In this document: positions 58,900 to 64,000 of the stretch, piece after piece
Layout: each line of letters starts with the position of its first letter
Position numbering within the stretch: position 1 is the stretch's first letter
Assembly: GCF_003001935.1 (NCBI RefSeq)
Contig: NZ_PVNG01000011.1
Coordinates: 1 to 64,000, forward strand
Reading direction: 5' to 3'
DNA length: 64,000 nucleotides
From: Nonomuraea fuscirosea
GTDB taxonomy: Bacteria > Actinomycetota > Actinomycetes > Streptosporangiales > Streptosporangiaceae
Notes under the pieces: model-generated
The model's input: only the letters and a program-made list of their open reading frames with translations
What the model was told of the DNA's origin: nothing
The model's database searches: none
Position numbers and translations under genes: made by a program

Positions 58900-60742
58900 C
58901 CCGGTGCAGGCGCTGGTGCACGGTGTTGATGTGGACGTGCAGCCGCTCGGCGGTCTTGGACAGGCCGCACCTGCTGCTGAAGTACGTCTCCAGCGTCCTG
59001 ACCAGGGACGTGCCGCGCCGGGCGTCGTAGTCGAGCACCGGGCCCAGCGTCGAGTCCAGGAAGCCGCGCGCGTCGCGGTGCGTGCCGATCAGCAGGCCGA
59101 CGAAGCCGAGCTCGCGGGCGTCGGCGCCGTCGTCCAGCCGGTCGAGGGCGAGCAGCGTGTCGGCGCAGCGCCGCGCCTCCTTGTGCGCGGCGGGGACGCC
59201 GGTGAGGTCGCGGATCGGCCCGGCCGCGCCGACCGTCACGGGCGCGGCCAGAGCCGCGCCCAGCTCCTTGGCGACGCGGCGCGCGGTCTCGCCCGGCGCG
59301 TCGCCCGGCAGCAGCAGGACGACCTCCTCGCCGCGGGCCGCCGCCAGGCCGTGCGCCGCCGCCGCGTGCGCGGCCGCCCAGAAGGCGGCCCGGCCGCGAT
59401 GCCTGGGGGAGGTGTAGCGGGCCGACAGCATCACGTACGAGGCGTCCGCGTCCAGCCCGGCCCGGCGCATGCGCGCCTCCAGCGCCGCCGACCCCTCCAC
59501 GCGGCCGTCCAGCAGGTCGTCCAGGAGTTCGCCCTGCACCCGCGCCTCGGCCTCGGCCGCGCTGCACCGCAGCAGCAACAGCAGCGCGGTGACCAGCGCG
59601 GCCCGTTCCAGGATGCGCCGGTCGGCGTCGCCGAGCTCCGCCTCGGTGCGTAGCACCAGCGCGCCGAGCACCTCACCGGGGGTCGCGATCGGGGTGACCC
59701 ACAGGTCGCCGTGCCTGGTCGTGCCGCCCCGCGTGTGCACGGAGCCGGCCACGGCCATCGCGGCGGAGATCTCGTCCTCGGCGAGCGGCACCTGATCGCC
59801 CGACACGGCCAGGCACCGGCCGTCGGCGTCCAGGACGTGCAGCGCCCCGCCCAGCACCTCGGTGACCACCGCGGCCACGTCGCCGGCGTCACCGCCCCTG
59901 ACGACCAGGGCGGTCATCCGGTCGTGCGCCTGGGCGGCCCGCTCGATCGCCGCGCAGCGCGCCCGGATCCTCCCGTTGACCTCCTCCTGTTCCGCCAGCG
60001 CCGTACGGGTCCGCTCCAGCAGCCGCGCGTTGTCCACGGCCAGCGCCGCGTGCGCCGCCAGTGAGCCCAGCAGCACCGCCTTCTCCGGGGCGAACGGCCG
60101 CTGGCTGCGGTTGGCCGCGTACAGCACGCCGACCACCCGGCTGCCCAGCCGCATCGGCACGCCCAGGATCGCCACCAGCGCCTCCTCGGCCACCGCCGCG
60201 TCGATGAAGGCGCGGTGCCGGAACTGCGGATCCGCCGCGTAGTGGTCGGTGCTGTACGGCATCGCCGTCTGCGCCACCAGCCCGCCCAGCCCGTCGCCCA
60301 GCGGGACCCGCAGCCGCCGGAAGGCCGCCGAGATCGACCCGTCGGTCATCCGCATGCGGGTCTCGCCGCTCTCGTCGTCGTTCAGCGTCACGTACGCGAC
60401 GTCCGCGTTGAGCAGCCGCCTGGCCCGGCGTACGACCGTCTCCAGGATCGCGTCCAGGTCGCGCAGCGCGGCCAGGTCGCCCGCCAGGTCGAACAGCGCG
60501 GTCAGCTCGGCCTCGCGGCCGGCCTGCCGCCGCAGGTCCGCGCTCACCCGCAGCGCCGTCAGCTTGGCGGCCTCCAGCTGCGCCAGCGTCTCGGGCGGCG
60601 CGCCCGCCGCGCGGGCCGAGAGCACCGGCTCCTCGAACTCGGCGGGCGCGGCCTCGCGGGCCAGCAGGTCGAGGAAGACGGTGCTCGATGCGAGGGGCGC
60701 GGGGGGAGCGAAGGGGGACTGCACGGTCAATGGCACGGTCAT
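58811..60742 (-). CDS. GAF domain-containing PucR/CdaR-type transcriptional regulator
   Basis: 643 residues from ATG 60742. A helical N-terminus (SARAAGAPPETLAQLEAAKL) leads to a GAF domain at about 90-255 (DLAALRDLDAILETVVRRAR, VPLGDGLGGLVAQT, GVPMRLGSRVVGVLYAANR). A middle region is followed by a PucR-type HTH at the C-terminus (TLETYFSSRCGLSKTAERLH, VHINTVHQRLHRVSRLLG). It probably binds a small ligand and controls the adjoining liv operon or other genes. Its 3' end overlaps livM by 89 bp. A TetR-type operator lies 182 bp upstream of its start. Confidence 0.9.
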   Translation of the reverse strand: MTVPLTVQSPFAPPAPLASSTVFLDLLAREAAPAEFEEPVLSARAAGAPPETLAQLEAAKLTALRVSADLRRQAGREAELTALFDLAGDLAALRDLDAILETVVRRARRLLNADVAYVTLNDDESGETRMRMTDGSISAAFRRLRVPLGDGLGGLVAQTAMPYSTDHYAADPQFRHRAFIDAAVAEEALVAILGVPMRLGSRVVGVLYAANRSQRPFAPEKAVLLGSLAAHAALAVDNARLLERTRTALAEQEEVNGRIRARCAAIERAAQAHDRMTALVVRGGDAGDVAAVVTEVLGGALHVLDADGRCLAVSGDQVPLAEDEISAAMAVAGSVHTRGGTTRHGDLWVTPIATPGEVLGALVLRTEAELGDADRRILERAALVTALLLLLRCSAAEAEARVQGELLDDLLDGRVEGSAALEARMRRAGLDADASYVMLSARYTSPRHRGRAAFWAAAHAAAAHGLAAARGEEVVLLLPGDAPGETARRVAKELGAALAAPVTVGAAGPIRDLTGVPAAHKEARRCADTLLALDRLDDGADARELGFVGLLIGTHRDARGFLDSTLGPVLDYDARRGTSLVRTLETYFSSRCGLSKTAERLHVHINTVHQRLHRVSRLLGEDWQEPERALEIQLALRLHRLRG

Positions 60743-60923
60743 CGGTGCATCCGTCCATGTGCGGTGGGTCGGCGCTGGTCGGGGCGCGGGTACGGCATGG
60801 TCACGCATGCGGGCGGGGAACGGCGGGCCGTCCGCGTGAGAGGGTGGTCAGGTCCTGCGTCAAGGCATGCAAGGGGGCCTCCAGAGCACCACGGGCCGGG
60901 GTCTGATCGGGAGTCCGCCGAGG

Positions 60924-60941
60924 TTACTAAGCGCATAGTCA
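60924..60941. promoter_or_regulatory. TetR operator upstream of the PucR-type regulator
   Basis: TTACTAAGCGCATAGTCA, the reverse complement of the site at 61794-61811 with one mismatch in an arm. It lies in the upstream region of the PucR-type gene and just after the 3' end of the TetR gene, so TetR can control both genes. Confidence 0.72.
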
Positions 60942-61003
60942 GGCTGTGAGCGGTCGCTTGTCAACCGGTCCGGCACAGCCCGTGCCGATTCCCCGGCCGC
61001 GCG

Positions 61004-61666
61004 TCAGCCCGGGGCGAGCAGCTTCATGGACAGGTCGGCGTAGAACTCGCCGAGCTGCTCGGGCGAGTCGGGGCCGTCCAGCCGATACCACCGGACCAGG
61101 TCTATGGCCAGCGACAACATCGCCCGCGTGACCCTCGTGACGTCGACCTTCGCGAACGACCCGTCGGCCACGCCGCGCGCGACCGCGCCCCTGAAGTAGC
61201 CGTTGGTCTGGTGGCGCAGCTCCACGATCTCGCCGTAGTGCTCGGGCGTCAGGCCGTGCAGCTCGATCTGGCAGACGCGGGCGGTCACGTGGTGGCGGGC
61301 GTGCCAGACGGTGTACGCCGAGACGATGGCGCGCAGCCGTTCCGCGGAACCGTCCAGGCCGGTGATGGAGGGATCCCTGACGTGCGCCAGGACCCGTTCG
61401 TGACCGGCCCTGACGATCTCGTACAGGACCAGTTCCTTGGACGGGAAGTGGACGTAGAGCGCGGCCGGGCTGAGCCCGACGCACTCGGCGATGTCGCGCG
61501 TGGTCGTGGCGTGGAAGCCGTTCGCGGCGAAGCAGCGCACGGCCGACGACAGCAGCCGGCGCTGCACCTCCCCCAGGTCGTCTCGCCACAGCTCGGGGGA
61601 GTGGTCCCGCAACCGGGAGTCGTCCGCCAGGTCCTGCGCGGTGAATCGGGCCTGCCGTCGGGCCAT
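61004..61666 (-). CDS. TetR/AcrR family transcriptional regulator
   Basis: 220 residues. The HTH is LLSSAVRCFAANGFHATTTR, then AECVGLSPAALYVHFPSKELVL. A basic/acidic N-terminal extension of about 30 residues precedes it. The C-terminal domain (VSAYTVWHARHHVTARVCQI, ELHGLTPEHYGEIVELRHQT) resembles regulators of fatty acid or CoA-ester metabolism such as KstR2-type proteins. An 18-bp palindrome lies upstream of its own start and another copy before the PucR-type gene. A TetR-to-PucR cascade is inferred. Confidence 0.92.
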   Translation of the reverse strand: MARRQARFTAQDLADDSRLRDHSPELWRDDLGEVQRRLLSSAVRCFAANGFHATTTRDIAECVGLSPAALYVHFPSKELVLYEIVRAGHERVLAHVRDPSITGLDGSAERLRAIVSAYTVWHARHHVTARVCQIELHGLTPEHYGEIVELRHQTNGYFRGAVARGVADGSFAKVDVTRVTRAMLSLAIDLVRWYRLDGPDSPEQLGEFYADLSMKLLAPG

Positions 61667-61793
61667 CTTCGATCCTCGTCCCCTTCGACCCCGAGTGCGT
61701 GGTCTCGATGCCGCCCGCGCTGCCCACCGGACATGCCGGCCACGATGAGGGGGTGGCCCGCCGCGAGTCTCTTGGTCACTCGCATTCTAGGGC

Positions 61794-61811
61794 TGACTAT
61801 GCGCTTAGTCA
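61794..61811. promoter_or_regulatory. TetR autoregulatory operator
   Basis: TGACTATGCGCTTAGTCA: perfect TGACTA/TAGTCA arms around TGCGCT. It is 127 bp upstream of the TetR start codon. The matching copy at 60924-60941 defines the same 18-bp motif. Confidence 0.78.
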
Positions 61812-61842
61812 CCGGCGATATGTGACATGCCTGCATACGATA

Positions 61843-61871
61843 CGGCGGAGCACTGCCGGAGTGCTCCGCCG
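61843..61871 (-). terminator. Hairpin terminator after the small conserved protein gene
   Basis: CGGCGGAGCACT (61843-61854) pairs perfectly with AGTGCTCCGCCG (61860-61871) around GCCGG. It lies 75 bp downstream of the minus-strand gene ending at 61947, and before the TetR operator. Confidence 0.75.
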
Positions 61872-61946
61872 CGGGGAACGCGAGAGTGACGGGACGGGTG
61901 GTGCGCCGGGGACGAAGGCGATGGACCGGGCGGGCCGGCACCCTGG

Positions 61947-62357
61947 TCAGGCGGCGTCGAGAGCCTCGGTGATCTTGCGGATCATGTCGGCCACCGCGGG
62001 GCTCGGCTGACGGCCCCCGTCGGTGTGGGTGGCCGCCTCGACGGCGACGAGGACGGTGTGGCGATAGTTGTCCGCCTCCGCCGAATCCCGCTCCTTGAGC
62101 AGGCTCATGGCCGCGGTCAGGGCGGGCAGCACGTGGTCGGCGATGGCGGCCACGGACTTGCCGCTCAGGTCCATGCCCCCCGACTTGTCGGCGAGCACGT
62201 GGCCGATCGGGCCGGTGGCGGAGTACAGGGCGATGGAGCCCTTGGTGGCGACCTGGTGCGGGCTGCCCGCGGTGTCGGCGGCGGCCAGCAGCGTGACGGC
62301 GCCGTACGCGGCGGTGCGCAGGGTCAGCTTGTCGTGGTCGGTGAAGGTGATGGTCAT
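61947..62357 (-). CDS. Conserved hypothetical protein
   Basis: 136 residues from ATG 62357, with AGGAG upstream. The N-terminus (FTDHDKLTLRTAAYGAVTLLAAADTAGSP) and the helices after it are hydrophobic but not membrane-like; the sequence is Ala/Gly/His rich. It resembles a small family found in actinobacteria near other metabolic genes; function unknown to me. It lies 51 bp downstream of the beta-lactamase-family gene on the same strand, so the two are probably one transcript ending at the hairpin near 61857. Confidence 0.75.
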   Translation of the reverse strand: MTITFTDHDKLTLRTAAYGAVTLLAAADTAGSPHQVATKGSIALYSATGPIGHVLADKSGGMDLSGKSVAAIADHVLPALTAAMSLLKERDSAEADNYRHTVLVAVEAATHTDGGRQPSPAVADMIRKITEALDAA

Positions 62358-62408
62358 CGCGGGTGTGCTCCTTCTACGGGGTGTACGTGGACGGGGGTGG
62401 GACGGCGG

Positions 62409-63638
62409 TCAGTCGTCGATCGCCTGGTAGAGGGTGGTCCAGAAGTCGTGGATGAGCTGGGCCGGGTCCGGGACGGACATGCCGACCTGGGTGAGCAGGA
62501 TGCCGGTGAGCTGCTTGGCCGGGTCGGCGTAGGCCGTGGTGCCGCTGCCGCCGTCCCAGCCGAACTGGCCGACGGAGGCGTAGTCGCCGCGGTGGGTGCG
62601 CACCGCCATGCCGAAGCCCCAGCCGCCGTGCTGGCCCTGGCCGAAGGACACGTGCACGTTGTCGGTCGCCATGGCATGCCGGGCGGCCTGCTGGGCGGGG
62701 GTGAGCCGGTTGGTGGTCATCAGCTCGACGGCCGGCCGGGACAGGATCCGCTCGCCCTCGTGCGTGCCGCCGTTCAGCAGCATGCGGAAGTAGGCGTGGT
62801 AGTCGTCCACGGTGGAGACCAGCCCTCCGCCGCCGCCCTGGAACGCCGGCGGCTTGCTGTGGCGCCCGCCCTCGGCCTCGTCCCACACGTGGAACTCCCC
62901 GGTCGAAGGGTCGGGGGCGTAGAGGACCGGCAGCCGGTCGATCTTGTCCGCGTCCAGGTGGAAGCCGGTGTCCTTCATCCCCAGCGGGTCGAAGACGCGC
63001 TCGCGCAGGAACGTCTCGAACGTCTGGCCGGTGACCCTGGCGACCAGGACGCCGAGCAGGTCGTTGCTGATCTGGTACTGCCACTGCTCGCCCGGCTGGC
63101 GCATCAGCGGCAGCGTGCCGAGGCGGCGCATCCACTCGTCCGGCTCGGGCATCGGCTCCGGCAGGTTGGGCGTGAGCCCCTGCTCGAAGATCGCGTTCAT
63201 GATCGGGGTGCCCAACGACGTCATGTCCATGCCGAGGCCGAACGTGGAGGTCAGCAGGTCGCGGACGATGATCGGCCGCCGGGCCGGCACGGTGTCGTCG
63301 AGCGGGCCGTCGATCCGCTTCAGCACCCGCCGGTCGGCGAGTTCGGGCAGCCACTGCTGCACGGGATCGTCGAGCCGCAGCCGGCACTCGTCGACCAGGA
63401 TCATCGCCGCGGCCATCGCGACCGGCTTGGACGTGGACGCCATCCGGAAGATCGTGTCCCGGCGCATCGGCGGGCCGCCGTCGTGGCGCATGGTCCCCAG
63501 CGCCTCGACGTGCGTCTCGCCGCCCCTGCTGACCAGGGCGACCAGGCCGGGGATCTTGCCGGACTCGACCCGCCGGGCCAGCACGTCGTGCAGCCTGCGC
63601 AGCCCGCTGACGGAGAATCCGCCGTTGCTCTGTTCCAT
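62409..63638 (-). CDS. Beta-lactamase-family serine hydrolase (EstB/class C-like)
   Basis: 409 residues from ATG 63638, with AGGAG eight bases upstream; no signal peptide, so cytosolic. The S-x-x-K motif is STSK in FRMASTSKPVAMAAAM, and YQISNDLLGVLVARVTG is the Tyr motif region of esterase-type members. The C-terminal HGGWGFGMAVRTHRGD region stands where class C enzymes carry the KTG box. It is probably an esterase or peptidase-like hydrolase rather than a resistance enzyme. The divergent neighbour is an HTH/MarR-type regulator and three related motifs lie between them. Confidence 0.9.
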   Translation of the reverse strand: MEQSNGGFSVSGLRRLHDVLARRVESGKIPGLVALVSRGGETHVEALGTMRHDGGPPMRRDTIFRMASTSKPVAMAAAMILVDECRLRLDDPVQQWLPELADRRVLKRIDGPLDDTVPARRPIIVRDLLTSTFGLGMDMTSLGTPIMNAIFEQGLTPNLPEPMPEPDEWMRRLGTLPLMRQPGEQWQYQISNDLLGVLVARVTGQTFETFLRERVFDPLGMKDTGFHLDADKIDRLPVLYAPDPSTGEFHVWDEAEGGRHSKPPAFQGGGGGLVSTVDDYHAYFRMLLNGGTHEGERILSRPAVELMTTNRLTPAQQAARHAMATDNVHVSFGQGQHGGWGFGMAVRTHRGDYASVGQFGWDGGSGTTAYADPAKQLTGILLTQVGMSVPDPAQLIHDFWTTLYQAIDD

Positions 63639-63688
63639 CGCGAATCTCCTCAAGGATGTTTTGGAATCGCTGAACAACCATGAAGGTA

Positions 63689-63834
63689 CATTGCGTTCAC
63701 GAAGTCGTCAACAAGCAAAAGCGAGCGTATAACCTGTAGATACGCATCATAATTCTGATCTTTGCAATGATTGAGACGGTGAACGCAATGGCCGGATCCG
63801 AGCAGGTATTGCAATGAGGTGCGAGTGAACGCAT
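63689..63834. promoter_or_regulatory. Inverted and direct copies of a GTGAACGCAAT motif
   Basis: CATTGCGTTCAC (63689-63700) and GTGAACGCAATG (63779-63790) are perfect inverted copies 78 bp apart, and a third copy, GTGAACGCAT, is at 63825-63834. The spacer is AT-rich (TATAAC, CATAATTCT) and holds the divergent promoters. The third copy abuts CATACTGTG, a possible -10 region for the plus-strand gene. The regulator encoded at 63882 is the likely binder. Confidence 0.72.
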
Positions 63835-63881
63835 ACTGTGCAGCGGAACGCGCACGTCGGACAGACAGGAGCCGAGCACCG

Positions 63882-64000
63882 ATGCCCGGAGGCAGACTCA
63901 CCGGCCAGGACCGCCGGCACATCGCGACATGGCTGGCGGAGGGCCTCGGCTACGCGGAGATCGGCCGCCGTCTCGGCCGGCCCGCCTCGACGATCATGCG
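63882..64000 (+). CDS. HTH/MarR-type regulator, N-terminus only (cut by window edge)
   Basis: The visible 39 residues (MPGGRLTGQDRRHIATWLAE, then GLGYAEIGRRLGRPASTIM) form a helix-turn-helix of the IS30/HTH_38 type. In actinobacteria this opening is usually fused to a GbsR/MarR-like domain of about 240 residues, from memory of the family. The rest lies beyond position 64000. It is divergent from the serine hydrolase and probably binds the GTGAACGCAAT motifs in between. Confidence 0.75.
   Translation, partial: MPGGRLTGQDRRHIATWLAEGLGYAEIGRRLGRPASTIM

Noticed and set aside
62409..63638. Antibiotic-resistance beta-lactamase
   Set aside because: No signal peptide and esterase-type Tyr motif region; the family includes many cytosolic esterases and peptidases.
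1..64000. CRISPR arrays, tRNA or rRNA genes, intact insertion sequences
   Set aside because: No regularly spaced identical repeats, cloverleaf-like segments, rRNA-like stretches or complete transposase genes were seen; the repeats noted are short and local.

Overview
The window is high-GC DNA with GTG starts, Actinobacterial regulator families and typical actinomycete secreted and transport proteins. The gene content fits a filamentous actinomycete, perhaps a Streptosporangiaceae/Nonomuraea-like organism, but genus cannot be fixed from sequence reading alone. No rRNA, tRNA, CRISPR array or intact insertion sequence was seen.

Layout. 0.1-9 kb: a GNAT acetyltransferase, an MFS exporter divergent from an ArsR-type regulator, a small secreted protein, several small unrecognised genes, a MarR/alpha-beta hydrolase pair with two operators in its 57-bp divergent spacer, and a decayed surface-protein gene. 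9.2-26.8 kb: the most interesting region. A three-gene minus-strand operon (integral membrane protein, nucleoside-phosphorylase-fold protein, membrane-anchored protein) diverges from a NrtR-like Nudix/winged-helix regulator, which is followed by a membrane protein fused to a second nucleoside-phosphorylase domain. Next is a plus-strand operon: membrane vWA protein, GrpE-like, lidless Hsp70, FN3 scaffold, zinc-ribbon GTPase, GAP1-like protein and membrane zinc-ribbon GTPase. The minus-strand operon and the vWA/Hsp70/GTPase operon have matching promoters, each with a -35 TTGAC(C/T) and a -10 TATGGT overlapped by copies of the same palindrome (AGGTCA-N3-TGACCT). This suggests one regulon, probably under the Nudix regulator. 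The membrane protein's C-terminus and the phosphorylase's N-terminus share a 24-residue Gly/Val/Gln-rich motif resembling amyloid signalling pairs between receptors and effectors. I read the region as a candidate immunity/conflict island.

26.8-44.4 kb: a carbohydrate-use region. It holds an oligopeptide-type ABC importer, two paralogous LacI regulators, two tandem GHL15-like secreted proteins, a Gfo/Idh/MocA oxidoreductase, a mannitol/fructuronate-type dehydrogenase, an SGNH esterase, an altronate-dehydratase-family protein, NagA and NagB. LacI-type motifs (CTGCAAACG.TTGCAG-like) precede most of its transcription units, so it looks like one regulon for a glycan containing amino sugar and perhaps uronate or aldonate.

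44.6-64 kb: a secreted trefoil/EEP nuclease-like protein, DUF899, a Nudix hydrolase, TetR/DoxX, a LysR-controlled CoA-transferase/MatC-type transporter operon, a secreted esterase, a complete branched-chain-amino-acid-type ABC operon (livG-F-K-H-M), a GAF/PucR-type regulator, a TetR regulator with an 18-bp palindrome upstream of itself and of the PucR gene, a small conserved protein with a beta-lactamase-family hydrolase, and the start of an HTH/MarR-type regulator cut by the window edge.
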